Shown here in pieces: positions 17,232 through 26,479 of a stretch of DNA of 64,000 nt. Each line of letters starts with the position of its first letter. Position 1 is the stretch's first letter. Below the pieces are notes generated by a model that saw only the letters and a list, made by a program, of their open reading frames with translations, did no database searches and had not been told where the DNA came from. The DNA lies in NCBI GenBank assembly GCA_033763695.1, contig JANRKB010000015.1:1-64000 (forward strand), written 5' to 3'. The DNA is from JANRKB01 sp033763695. GTDB taxonomy: Bacteria; Planctomycetota; Phycisphaerae; Phycisphaerales; UBA1924. Position numbers and translations under genes: made by a program.

Positions 17232-20200
17232 TCACGCGCGGCGTGCCGCGAGCGTGACGATCTGGAACGGCCTGAGCTCAACACGCGTCAAACCCGACGC
17301 GGCATTGTGCGTGGTGCCGGGTTCGCCGGTCCCGCGCTCGAGAAGATCAACCGCGTTGACCTCGCTGACGCCGATGTTCCACTTGATGTGAACCACGCCC
17401 GCGCCGCCGCGACACTCGTGGAGGCGGAGGATCAGTCGATCATCATCCTCGGCGGGCTTGAGTGCCGCGATCTGCACGCCGCACGCCCCCTCGCAGCATG
17501 TCTCGATCGGAGCCCATCGCGTTGTCGTCTCCGTGGCGTTTGGCCCGGGCTTGGCGGGCTGGCCGATGACCCGCAACGGCATGTTGAACGACTCGGCCGC
17601 CTGATGCACGCCCGCGGCGAACCAATCGCCGTCGTGCGGCATGATCGCGTATGCGAACTCGTGCTCGCCACGATCAGCAACTTCGTCGGGCCAGACCGGC
17701 GAGCGAAGCAGGCTCGTGCCGATCACGCCATCGTGCGCCGAGTGGCCGTACTTGGAGTCGTTGAGGATCGCGACGCCGCGGCCCGGTTCCGCAAGATCAA
17801 CCCAGCGATGGGCGACGCTCTCGAATCGGGCGGCGTCCCATGAGGTGTTGCGATGTGTGGGCCGCGTCACGTGGCCGAACTGAATCTCGCTCGTCGCACG
17901 CTCGGCGTGAATGCTCGTCGGGAACAACGCTCGCAGCAGGCGACGATTCTCGTTCCAATCGATGCGCGTGATGATGTGGAGAGCTTCCGCTCCTGCATCG
18001 AGCCGCACGATCTGCGTGATCTCGCTCGCTTCGCCGAGGGCGTGCGTGAACTCAATCTCTGCCCGCAGCGGCGAGCGGCGCACGTCAGGCTTCGCAGCTG
18101 CCTTGCCGAGTGCCGGCGTCGGCTTCTGCTCTGCGTAGTGCTCGATCTCCCACGCGTCGTACTGCGTGGGACGATCCTCATAGAGCCACAGGGCGTTCAT
18201 CGGCGCCCCGGCCTGGCAGACGTCGCGCCCGCCGACGCGGGAGAGGCTCGTCACCTGCCCGCGCGCGTCGACGACGGCGGTAATGATGCCGTTGGAAAGG
18301 CGATGACCACCCCCGGCGGTGGAGTCAACGCTGACGGGCACGCAGCCGGGCGGCGCATCGCGATCAACGACCGCGACGCCGAGCGCGGGCACGTTCCGTG
18401 CGAACGCAAGTTCGCCTTCGTCGATCTCGACAACACTAGTGCGCGATGCGCTCGCTGCGTTGTGCACGACGATCGCGTTCTCGCTGTCGCTCTGCACGCG
18501 TGCACACCACGCAGGCAAGGCTTTCTTGGTAAGTTGCTGTGCAGTTCGACGGACAAAGTCCATGTCCCGCCGCGCGTCGTCGTATACCCAGCCGATCGAC
18601 GACCCCGGGATGATGTCGTGGAACTGATTGAGAAGCAGCACCTTCCACGCCTTGTCGAGCTTCTCGCGCGGGGCGGCGGCCGTGCTCGATTGCATCGCGC
18701 TCGGCCCTGCAAACAGCAGCGCCTCGGCGCTTCGAAGTTCCTCCTCGGCACGCCGGTTGGCTTCTTTGATCCACGCCTGCGTCGTGAGCACGCCGCGATG
18801 CAGCTCGAGGTACAGCTCGCCGACCCATGACGGGAAGTCCTCGCCGCGAGAGCGCAATGCCGCGCGATCGGCGTGCAGTGCGGCACAGAACTCGTCAGCC
18901 CGCCCGAGCTTCACGCGCGGCACGCCGTCGCAATCCGAGGCGAGCGTTGCAAACTCCACGGTCCAGTCGGTGGGGCCGCCGCCGCCGTCACCAAAGCCGA
19001 ACGGCTGCAACCAGCGGGCGTCGCCACGCGGGCTGGGTGCGTGCGGGTTGGTCGCACCCTTGCCGGGGGCTCGCAGGTCCTTGTTCTTGTGGTTCGCCTC
19101 GCCGCGGCGGAGTTCCTTGGGCGTGTTGCTGGCGTTGTAGTCGTGGCCCGGTGTGCAGTGCGCGAGCACTTCACTGCCGTCGATCCCGCGCCACACGAAG
19201 TGAGTGTGCGGGAAGGTGTTGATCGCATTCCACGACATCTTGTTGGTGATGAACGTGTCGAGCCCGGCGAGCTTCATGATCTGCGGCAAGGCCGCCGAGA
19301 ACCCGAAGGTGTCGGGCAGATACACGTGACGCTGGCGACCGCGGTCGCCGAACTTCCGCCGCCAGTAGCGTTCGCCGTGCAGGATCTGGCGCACGAGACT
19401 CTCGCCGCTGATGATGTTGGCGTCGGGCTCGATCCACATGCCGCCGCCGGGCTCCCAGCGTCCCTCGGCGACGCGGGCCGCGATTTCCTGGAAGAGTTCG
19501 GGCGACTTCTCTTCGATGTACGCGTACTGCTGGGCCTGCGAGCACAGGAAGACGAAGTCCGGATAGCGCTCCATCACGCGAAGCACGTTGGAGAACGAAC
19601 GAACGCACTTTCGCTTGGTCTCGCGCAGCGGCCAGAGCCACGCCGTATCGATGTGTGCGTGCCCCACACCGTGACAGAGCGTGGTCGAGCCCGCCGCTGG
19701 ACTCTTGAGGGCAGCAGTCAAGATCTCCGTTGCCTTCGCGGCACAACCCGGCACGTCCGCGTCGCTGATGAGGTTGGTCGCCTGGCGAATCGCGCCGAAG
19801 AGTTCCTGGCCGCGATTGGAATCAAACGGCAGTTCTTTCATCAGCCCGAGTGCGAACGCATACTTCTGGCGAAGCGTCCACACGTGCGGCCTCATCACCG
19901 CAAGTTCGGCTCGCTCCAGGCGACCGGGCTCATCGGACTTCCAGCGATGGTGTACCTCAGCGTCGTCCCACTCGAACGTGCTCACGCCGAACGGATGGTT
20001 GCACGCGGCCTCAACGAGGAGGGAAACCTTCTCGCCGCCCTTGGCGCTCTCAAGTAGCAACGCGGCATCGCGATTGACGTCGAACCCTTGGCGCGGCACG
20101 AGACGATCATTCTGATTCACCCAGAGCTGCGCCTCGGTGCCGCTGGAGAAACGCAGCACGACGCGCTCGCCCTTCATGGTCTTGGGCACGCTGCCGCTCA

Positions 20201-20435
20201 GCTTGAACCATGCGGTGGACCACTTGGGACCCCAGCGGAAGCCCAGTGCACACTTCTTATACTTCGCCGCGGCTGCATCCGCGGGCGTCGGCGGCTCGGC
20301 GTGGACGTCTTGGAACTGCCAGACGCCGACATCAAGCGGCGCGGACTCGCCGTAGATCGCCGGCTCGATCACATCGCGCAGAAACACCGTGAAGCGGCGC
20401 GTCGAGATCTCGTAGTCCTTCGCCGACGGCGTCAT
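17232..20435 (-). CDS. GH38 alpha-mannosidase
   Basis: A 1067-residue glycoside hydrolase family 38 protein, which removes alpha-linked mannose. The zinc-binding HAHIDTAWLWP lies at 259-269 and the nucleophile is Asp375 in LPDTFGFSAALPQI. GMWIEPDANIISGESLVRQI (~345) and later beta-sandwich domains complete the usual order. There is no signal peptide, so it is likely cytoplasmic. ATG 20435 shares its A with the TGA stop of the amidase (TGATG), indicating translational coupling. An insertion around residues 430-460 is rich in Gly, Pro and Asn. The PfkB kinase follows 49 bases later. Natural substrate is unknown; imported glycans or oligosaccharides are plausible. Confidence 0.93.
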   Translation of the reverse strand: MTPSAKDYEISTRRFTVFLRDVIEPAIYGESAPLDVGVWQFQDVHAEPPTPADAAAAKYKKCALGFRWGPKWSTAWFKLSGSVPKTMKGERVVLRFSSGTEAQLWVNQNDRLVPRQGFDVNRDAALLLESAKGGEKVSLLVEAACNHPFGVSTFEWDDAEVHHRWKSDEPGRLERAELAVMRPHVWTLRQKYAFALGLMKELPFDSNRGQELFGAIRQATNLISDADVPGCAAKATEILTAALKSPAAGSTTLCHGVGHAHIDTAWLWPLRETKRKCVRSFSNVLRVMERYPDFVFLCSQAQQYAYIEEKSPELFQEIAARVAEGRWEPGGGMWIEPDANIISGESLVRQILHGERYWRRKFGDRGRQRHVYLPDTFGFSAALPQIMKLAGLDTFITNKMSWNAINTFPHTHFVWRGIDGSEVLAHCTPGHDYNASNTPKELRRGEANHKNKDLRAPGKGATNPHAPSPRGDARWLQPFGFGDGGGGPTDWTVEFATLASDCDGVPRVKLGRADEFCAALHADRAALRSRGEDFPSWVGELYLELHRGVLTTQAWIKEANRRAEEELRSAEALLFAGPSAMQSSTAAAPREKLDKAWKVLLLNQFHDIIPGSSIGWVYDDARRDMDFVRRTAQQLTKKALPAWCARVQSDSENAIVVHNAASASRTSVVEIDEGELAFARNVPALGVAVVDRDAPPGCVPVSVDSTAGGGHRLSNGIITAVVDARGQVTSLSRVGGRDVCQAGAPMNALWLYEDRPTQYDAWEIEHYAEQKPTPALGKAAAKPDVRRSPLRAEIEFTHALGEASEITQIVRLDAGAEALHIITRIDWNENRRLLRALFPTSIHAERATSEIQFGHVTRPTHRNTSWDAARFESVAHRWVDLAEPGRGVAILNDSKYGHSAHDGVIGTSLLRSPVWPDEVADRGEHEFAYAIMPHDGDWFAAGVHQAAESFNMPLRVIGQPAKPGPNATETTTRWAPIETCCEGACGVQIAALKPAEDDDRLILRLHECRGGAGVVHIKWNIGVSEVNAVDLLERGTGEPGTTHNAASGLTRVELRPFQIVTLAARRA

Positions 20436-21607
20436 CACTTGCCTCCATTCGTCGACGCGGGTGCGGCGGGCGTCGCCGGGGCCACTGCATCCGGAGCGAC
20501 CTTTGGAACGGGCAGCGAACGCTCCCACGAACCGACCCAGCCGCCGTCACCCTGCTGCAGCGTGCCGCACGGCTCCGGGATGATCGGCTCGCCGATCCGC
20601 GGCGGGTTCTTCATCACGCGACGCACGTTGCTCATCAGCAGTTCCCAGTTGAGCGCGGAGCCCGGGTCGGCCTTGTCATCCTGCACGTGATAGTGCCCCA
20701 GCACACCCGAGTAGTTCTTGAGCATCTCCGGCGGAAGCTGGTGCGTGATGAGCCGCCCTTGCTCGTCCTTGGGATAGTCGGGCGTGATCTTGGGCAGCAC
20801 CTTGCACAGGGTCGCCGTGAGCTTGATCAGCGAGTCGTACTGCTGAGGCGTCAGGTCATACATCGCCTGCATCTCGCCCTGCACGGGGCCGACGACGGGC
20901 TCATTGCGCAGCGGGCGACCGACGAAGTTGGGCGTCCGCACGCCGCCGTCGCCGTAGCTGCTCGGGATCGTGATGCGGGTGCGGCCGTCCGGGTCTCGGG
21001 CGTACCACGTGTCAAACGGGTTCTTGCCGCCGACTTTGTACGAGCCCATGTTGGCGATCTCGATGCCCACAGAGCGATGGTTCGAACTTGTCGCATGCCA
21101 CGCGCGTTCCTTGACATCGAGCGTCTGATAGATTGTGCCGTCGATGTCGAGCATGAAGTGGATCGAGAGGCCGCGCTGGTCGTGCAGCACGCGGAAGCAC
21201 GTGCGCGATGTGCCACACACGTCATAATGCAGGACGAACTGATCAACCTTGCTCTGGAGCAGCGGCAGATCCCACCCGCCGCCTCGGACACGCTCAAGTT
21301 CCTCGTCGGTCAGCCCGAGGAACCGTGTGTTGTAGCGAGCCGGGCTGTCAATGCCCGCCTTACTGGTCGCTTCCCAACCCGCTTCGGCCCACGGCACAAA
21401 GCGGCGCTCGACGCGATAGGCGTCGTAGCCGCCCGGATCAGTCCAGAGCACCACGGGGGCGCCGGTGTGGAAGAGCTGGCCGCAGACCGCGATCTCGTCG
21501 CCGCGGCGATCGACGCGTTCGCTCACACGCGGCGTGCCCGCGCAGCCGCCGAGGATGAACATCGCACACAACGAGACTATCGCACCGAGAGCAGACCACG
21601 CACGCAT
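20435..21607 (-). CDS. N-acetylmuramoyl-L-alanine amidase (Amidase_2) lipoprotein
   Basis: A 390-residue exported protein. The signal ends in lipobox ILGGCAG (Cys ~22), suggesting a lipoprotein. An Amidase_2 (T7 lysozyme/AmpD) domain spans about residues 100-300. QFVLHYDVCGTSRTCF and VKERAWHATSSNHRSVGIEI hold the first ligands and the substrate groove, and LGHYHVQDDKADPGSALNW is the last zinc-ligand motif (H...K-x-DPG). It would cleave the lactyl-amide bond of peptidoglycan, or remove muropeptides in the periplasm. The C-terminal ~35 residues are Ala/Pro-rich. I chose ATG 21607 because it overlaps the preceding TGA by one base; GTG 21610 lies immediately upstream. Confidence 0.9.
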   Translation of the reverse strand: MRAWSALGAIVSLCAMFILGGCAGTPRVSERVDRRGDEIAVCGQLFHTGAPVVLWTDPGGYDAYRVERRFVPWAEAGWEATSKAGIDSPARYNTRFLGLTDEELERVRGGGWDLPLLQSKVDQFVLHYDVCGTSRTCFRVLHDQRGLSIHFMLDIDGTIYQTLDVKERAWHATSSNHRSVGIEIANMGSYKVGGKNPFDTWYARDPDGRTRITIPSSYGDGGVRTPNFVGRPLRNEPVVGPVQGEMQAMYDLTPQQYDSLIKLTATLCKVLPKITPDYPKDEQGRLITHQLPPEMLKNYSGVLGHYHVQDDKADPGSALNWELLMSNVRRVMKNPPRIGEPIIPEPCGTLQQGDGGWVGSWERSLPVPKVAPDAVAPATPAAPASTNGGK

Positions 21608-24003
21608 CACTTTGTCGTTCCTTGCTTGGCTTGGCCCAACTTGCTTTCACTTGGCTTGTTCTTGACGTTCCGCACCATGAAGTCTGCGATCCGCGAGTAG
21701 AGCCGCGTCGTCACGACTGGATCGGGCACCATGTGCGTGAAGCCCGCGAGCGGCAGGAACTCGAAGTTCTTGCCCGCGCGGAAGAGATTCTGCGTCATCT
21801 TCAGGCTGTGCAGGAAGTAGACGTTGTCGTCCGCCGTGCCGTGGATGATGAGCAGAGGCTTCTCGAGTTTGTCGCAGTAGGTCAGCACGGAACTGGCGTC
21901 GTAGCCGGACGGATTCGTCTCAGGCAGATCCATGTACCGCTCGGTGTAGGCGGTGTCGTAATCGCGCCAGTCGCACACTGGCGCACCCGCGACGCCCGCG
22001 TCGTAGATGTCGGGGCGACGCATCGCGGCCATCGCCGAGAAGTAGCCGCCGAACGACCAGCCGTAAATCCCGACGCGTGACAGATCGAGCTCGGCGTACT
22101 TCGCGCCCAGTGCCTTCAGGCCGTCGACCTGATCGTTCAGTGGAATGTCGATGAGGTTGTTCTTGATCGCGCGTTCCCAGGCACGGCCGCGATTGGGCGT
22201 GCCGCGCCCGTCGAGCGTCACGACAACGAAACCATGATCGGCATACCACTGGTGCAGCAGGTAAGCGCGGCGCGACGCCATGACGACGGCAGAGTGCGGC
22301 CCGCCATACACCGCAACAAGCACGGGATACTTCACGCCCGCCTTGAAGTCCGTCGGTCGAATGATCGCCGCGTGATACTCGCGCTCGCCGCGCACCGTCG
22401 TCCACTCAACCTTGGGGTCGAGCGACGGCTCTTCCGCGACGCTGCGAACTTCGGCAAGCCGCTTGCCCTCGATCGACTTGACCGTCCACGTCGCGCGGCC
22501 GTCCACCGTGCTCGCACTCTCGACGTACACCTTGTGATCGTCGCTGAACGCCGCACCAAAGAGCCCACGTCCGCTGGTCATCTGCGTCGGGGTTCCGCCC
22601 GTGAGCGGGACACGCCACAGATGTGCCTGCGTCGGGTCGCCGCTCGCAATCACATACGCCACGCCCGCGGCTTCGTCGACGTCGACGAGTGACCGCAGTC
22701 CGAAGTCCGGCGGCGTCAGTGCCATGACATCGCCCGATTTCGTGCGAAGTTGAAGAGTCCACGCGCCCGGTTGCTCACTCAGCCAGAGGAAGCGACCGTC
22801 CTTCAGCCAGCGCGGCCCATTTCCGCTCAGGTTCACCCACGCTTCATCGCTCTCGCGGACCAGCGGCACGAGCGCGGGCGACGGCGGGCTCGCCGTAAAG
22901 ACCTCCAGTTTTGTCTGCAGCCGATTGAGCAGCGAGATCGTCAGCGGGCCATCTTTGTCCCACTGCACGTCAGCAATGTACGGCAGTTCATCGTGATCCC
23001 ACGGCAGGCGGAACGTCTTGCCGTTGCTGTTGATCGGTGCGACGCCGAGGCTGAGCGCGGCATTGTTCTTGCCCGGGCGCGGGTAGCGCCACTCAGCGGC
23101 TTCCTTCTCGGGGCTGACGGGGTCGGCGATGCGCCAGATCTCAACGTTGCTCGTGTCGGTCTGCTGATAGACGATGGCGTTTGAGTTCGGTGACCACCAA
23201 TAGCCGTGCAGGCGATCAAGTTCTTCCTGGGCGACAAACTCCGCGAGGCCGTTCGTGAGCGTTGCGGTCGCCCCCCGAGTCAGACGGTCTTCTTCGCCGC
23301 TGGCGATGTCGAAGACGTACAGATCGCCGTCGCGGACGCAGGCGACTTTCGTGGCGTCGGGCGAGAACTGCGGATCGATCGGATAGCCGTGCTCGCTCTT
23401 GAGTTCGGTGATCTTGCCGTCGGCACGCGTGATCACAAACAGCCGGCCTGAGAGCGGCACGAGAATCTTGTTGCCATCCTTGGAAAGCTGAAACGACGCG
23501 ATGCCGCGCGAGGTCATGCGCATGCGCTCGCGGCGAGCGAGTTCTTCGGCCGTCAACTTCTCCTGCCCGCCGCTGAGCACTTGCTCCGCGGTCAGCAGCA
23601 CGCGTTCCTGCCCGGTACGCGTGTCCAGTTCATACAGGTCCTGCACAAACGTCCGCGGACCCGACCTCAGAAACAACACCGCGTCGCCGGTTGGAGTCAG
23701 CGTGATCGACTTGGGCTGACCGAGCTGGAAGCGATACGTGAGCGCGTACTGCTCAAGGAACGCCGTGTTGCGGGCAGAGATCGTCGCCGAATCGGTGGCG
23801 GTCGCAGTCATCGCGGCTCCATTGTGTTCGCCGCGATGAGCATCTGACGGCGCGGCACAACCGCTCAGTGCCGCAAGCAGTGCGATCGCGCCCGTGCGGC
23901 ACATGCGTCCACAGACGCACGAGACGCCTGCCCGGTTCCGGGCCGGACGCGATGCGGGCAACTGTCCGACAGGATCTCGGAGTGTCAGCGACGGGCGGGT
24001 CAT
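21607..24003 (-). CDS. S9 dipeptidyl-peptidase IV-like lipoprotein
   Basis: A 798-residue serine peptidase of family S9 (prolyl oligopeptidase/DPP IV). An N-terminal signal ends in lipobox ALSGCAAP, predicting an exported lipoprotein. The DPP IV-type beta-propeller includes WWSPNSNAIVYQQTDTSNVE (~residue 280). The hydrolase domain has Ser650 in GWSFGGYFSAM, Asp in HGTADDNVYF and His in GFTHMV. It probably removes N-terminal dipeptides from secreted peptides. ATG 24003 has GAGGA eight bases upstream; the frame is open to 24084, but without a comparable site. Its TGA overlaps the amidase ATG. It is the first gene of the peptidase-amidase-mannosidase operon. Confidence 0.92.
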   Translation of the reverse strand: MTRPSLTLRDPVGQLPASRPARNRAGVSCVCGRMCRTGAIALLAALSGCAAPSDAHRGEHNGAAMTATATDSATISARNTAFLEQYALTYRFQLGQPKSITLTPTGDAVLFLRSGPRTFVQDLYELDTRTGQERVLLTAEQVLSGGQEKLTAEELARRERMRMTSRGIASFQLSKDGNKILVPLSGRLFVITRADGKITELKSEHGYPIDPQFSPDATKVACVRDGDLYVFDIASGEEDRLTRGATATLTNGLAEFVAQEELDRLHGYWWSPNSNAIVYQQTDTSNVEIWRIADPVSPEKEAAEWRYPRPGKNNAALSLGVAPINSNGKTFRLPWDHDELPYIADVQWDKDGPLTISLLNRLQTKLEVFTASPPSPALVPLVRESDEAWVNLSGNGPRWLKDGRFLWLSEQPGAWTLQLRTKSGDVMALTPPDFGLRSLVDVDEAAGVAYVIASGDPTQAHLWRVPLTGGTPTQMTSGRGLFGAAFSDDHKVYVESASTVDGRATWTVKSIEGKRLAEVRSVAEEPSLDPKVEWTTVRGEREYHAAIIRPTDFKAGVKYPVLVAVYGGPHSAVVMASRRAYLLHQWYADHGFVVVTLDGRGTPNRGRAWERAIKNNLIDIPLNDQVDGLKALGAKYAELDLSRVGIYGWSFGGYFSAMAAMRRPDIYDAGVAGAPVCDWRDYDTAYTERYMDLPETNPSGYDASSVLTYCDKLEKPLLIIHGTADDNVYFLHSLKMTQNLFRAGKNFEFLPLAGFTHMVPDPVVTTRLYSRIADFMVRNVKNKPSESKLGQAKQGTTK

Positions 24004-24154
24004 CGGGTGTCCTCGTTGCGAGCGGTGGCGAAGCACCATGTCATACCACCGCGGCGGCTGATTGGCAAAGCAGCCGCACGACAAATGCAGCTCTTCTGCC
24101 CAGTTTCATCGGTGGGCCGGCGGACACGCCGACCCGCGGCGGCCCGCGGCGACC

Positions 24155-24616
24155 TTAGAGCCCGAGTTCCGTCAGGATCCGCCCCATCACGTCGCGGCTG
24201 GAGAACTCATCGCCGACAGGTTGGTACGTGATGTTCAGCCGCGTCACTGGCGAGCCTTCCGCCGTCACGGCGTTCTCCGCCACGATGCGAACGCGCGGGA
24301 AGTCCGTCGTCCGCGGCGGACGTGCCGTCACAAAGCCGCTGTCCGCGCCAACACGCGAATCCACGATGACGAAGTAGCGGGCCTCAAGAACCTTGCGTGA
24401 TGCTTCCACGGCCTTGGCGACGCTCACAGAGAGAGGCAGGTCGGCCTTCAGCGTCGTCCCGTTGAAGCGTGTGACGATGCCGGTGCTGCCTTGCGTCTGC
24501 GTCGTGGTTTGACAGCCACTGAGCACGCCAACGCCGGCGAGGACACAGCCGATGGTGAGCACAAGCGCTCCCAGAGGGCGGATCAGGTGCTTGGAGTTGT
24601 TCAACGCGATATTCAT
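24155..24616 (-). CDS. Small lipoprotein, DUF3568-like
   Basis: A 153-residue exported protein with lipobox GVLSGCQ (Cys ~35). The mature part has alternating strands: a VTRFNGTTLKADLPLSVSVA segment, a helix with EASRKVLEARYF, and strands ending in RVRIVAENAVTAEG and TRLNITYQ. This layout resembles DUF3568 lipoproteins, though I cannot confirm it without a profile search. It starts four bases after the stop of the NYN RNase gene, implying coupled translation. The S9 peptidase gene follows 151 bases later. Function unknown. Confidence 0.72.
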   Translation of the reverse strand: MNIALNNSKHLIRPLGALVLTIGCVLAGVGVLSGCQTTTQTQGSTGIVTRFNGTTLKADLPLSVSVAKAVEASRKVLEARYFVIVDSRVGADSGFVTARPPRTTDFPRVRIVAENAVTAEGSPVTRLNITYQPVGDEFSSRDVMGRILTELGL

Positions 24617-24619
24617 GAT

Positions 24620-25453
24620 TCAGCCTTTTCGTTCGGTCTCGTCTCGGTCGGTCTGTCGGGGTGCCGCGCCCTTGCTGCCCTGCTCGCCCGCTCGCGGCGT
24701 CTCCGGCGGGAGCCACCGTCGCATGTCCAGTTCACCCAGCACCAGCCGCTCACGCGGGTCTTGTGCCGCCCGAACCAGCACGGGGTCCCAGATCGGGATC
24801 GGCTCCACCGGACCCGGTGAGCGTGGACTCGGAGATGGTATCGACTTCGCACGCGAGGCGAGCGATGCTCCCGAGGGTTTGCTTAGCGGAGAGGCGGGGC
24901 TTTTCGCCGAGGGCGCAGCCTCTGCCGAACGCGTCGAAGCCTGAGTCGGAGCCTGGGCTGGAGCCTCGAGCGCTGGGCCGGGATCAAGCCCAAACTCCTC
25001 CAGCCAGTGCGCAACTGCATACCGGTCCAGCGGCACTTCTGTCGCAAACGGCGGCAACCCGTCGCGACGGCGATGTGATTCATCCGCGACCAGTTGTTCG
25101 AGGAATGTGCGACTGTCCAGCACCGCGGCCCGGACCCGCCGTGCCGCCTTCTGCACCCGCCGATCGCTGCTGACCACCAGCCAGGTCCGCGCGGCACTGG
25201 CCGTTGCGAGCATTTCCTCGATCACCGCGTCCGCTTCTTGAAGACTGCCGGAGAAGCGAATCGTCGCGCCGTCCGAGACCTCGCTACCCGCTCGCCCATT
25301 ACTCGCGTGGCCGTCGCACACGAGGGTGATGCGCCTTCCGGCATGACGCGAACGCCGGATCAGGCGCAACAGATCATGCACCTCAAGCCCGGCAAGCCGC
25401 GGCGGAAGCACGCCGGGCGTATGCAGCACGTTGTAGACATCGACAAGCAGCAC
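24620..25453 (-). CDS. NYN-domain (YacP-like) ribonuclease with disordered C-terminus
   Basis: A 277-residue protein. The first ~130 residues form a NYN/PIN-like nuclease fold: MLLVDVYNVLHT at the very N-terminus (first acidic residue and Asn), ITLVCDGHAS (~45), EADAVIEEML (~75) and WLVVSSDRRVQKAARR (~95) with the later acidic positions. This is the YacP/Rae1 pattern; Bacillus Rae1 is a ribosome-associated mRNA endonuclease. Residues ~155-215 are Ala/Ser/Pro-rich and probably unstructured. The C-terminal part contains VLVRAAQDPRERLVLGELDM, which could be a short binding motif. It lies 73 bases downstream of rdgB and three bases before the lipoprotein gene. Confidence 0.8.
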   Translation of the reverse strand: MLLVDVYNVLHTPGVLPPRLAGLEVHDLLRLIRRSRHAGRRITLVCDGHASNGRAGSEVSDGATIRFSGSLQEADAVIEEMLATASAARTWLVVSSDRRVQKAARRVRAAVLDSRTFLEQLVADESHRRRDGLPPFATEVPLDRYAVAHWLEEFGLDPGPALEAPAQAPTQASTRSAEAAPSAKSPASPLSKPSGASLASRAKSIPSPSPRSPGPVEPIPIWDPVLVRAAQDPRERLVLGELDMRRWLPPETPRAGEQGSKGAAPRQTDRDETERKG

Positions 25454-25526
25454 GCGTGCAAGGAGCGTAGTGCCGTCCGATCCACGGATCGAAATGATGG
25501 ACGCTCGCGCGGCAGCGGCGTTCTTA

Positions 25527-26231
25527 TCACAGATCGACTAATGCGCCCGCACGCACCAGCGATCCGATGCGATCCGCCATGGCGCGAGCCGCATGCCCGC
25601 GATGGCTCAGGCGGTTCTTTTCTTCCGGCGGCAACTCCGCGCTCACGCGGGAGTAGTCCGGGGCGACCAAGAACAGCGGGTCATAGCCAAAGCCGTTCTC
25701 GCCCTTGGGCACTTCGGGCGGCACGCCAATCAGCCCCTCAAACGTTCCTTGCGTACTGGCAATCACGCGCGGCGTCGCCCCCGGCGTCGGGATGGCCAGC
25801 GTCATCACGCACACGAAACGTGCCGAACGTCGCAGACGCGGCACGTCTGCCAGTTCTCGCAGCACCCGCCCGTTGTTCCCCGCGTCGCGATCTGGACGCG
25901 TCATTCCGGTCTCGCGACCGTCGGTGCAGTAGTGGCTGCTGATCACCCCCGGGCGGCCGTCGAGCGCATCGATCTCCAACCCCGAATCGTCCGCCAGGGC
26001 GGGCAAGCCAAGCTGCGTGGCGTAAGACTCCGCCTTGATCCGAGCGTTTGTGTCAAACGTCGTCCCCGTCTCCTTGGGTTCCTGCAGCGGCACGAGCGTC
26101 TGGATTTCATGCAGCCCGAGCAACTGCACGCCCGTCAAGCCGCACGCGGCGAAGATTGCCCGCAGTTCATCGAGCTTGTGCGGGTTGCCGGTTGCGAGGA
26201 CGATGCGGACGGGTTGAGTCTTGGGCGGCAT
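25527..26231 (-). CDS. rdgB: Non-canonical purine NTP pyrophosphatase (RdgB/HAM1)
   Basis: A 234-residue house-cleaning enzyme hydrolysing ITP, dITP and XTP to monophosphates. Family motifs are VLATGNPHKLDELR (~residue 10), LADDSGLEIDALDG (~78), GENGFGYDPLF (~190) and KNRLSHRGHA (~216). It is longer than the usual ~200 residues because of an insertion around 95-115 (DRDAGNNGRVL region). ATG 26231 precedes the first beta-strand; the frame remains open to 26582, but that part has no family sequence. It is divergent from the metalloprotease gene, with 248 bases between them. Confidence 0.93.
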   Translation of the reverse strand: MPPKTQPVRIVLATGNPHKLDELRAIFAACGLTGVQLLGLHEIQTLVPLQEPKETGTTFDTNARIKAESYATQLGLPALADDSGLEIDALDGRPGVISSHYCTDGRETGMTRPDRDAGNNGRVLRELADVPRLRRSARFVCVMTLAIPTPGATPRVIASTQGTFEGLIGVPPEVPKGENGFGYDPLFLVAPDYSRVSAELPPEEKNRLSHRGHAARAMADRIGSLVRAGALVDL

Positions 26232-26479
26232 ACCCGGGATTATCCGCGGCCGGAGAATCCAAGATCGGTCTCCCCGGCCACATTGCAGATATCGGACGCA
26301 TTTGATGCTTGCAGTTTCCTGCGAGTTTTGGTCTACTCCACTTCTCGCCGCGTGCTCCCTCGAGATGACCCTTGTGACGGGTTTCAAGGCTTTCCAGTTG
26401 GCCACGATCGATTGGTGTTCGGGCGAGAGATTCCGGGGTTGTGTCATTTCCGAGTGTTCTTGCAGCAAGGGAGAGATGA

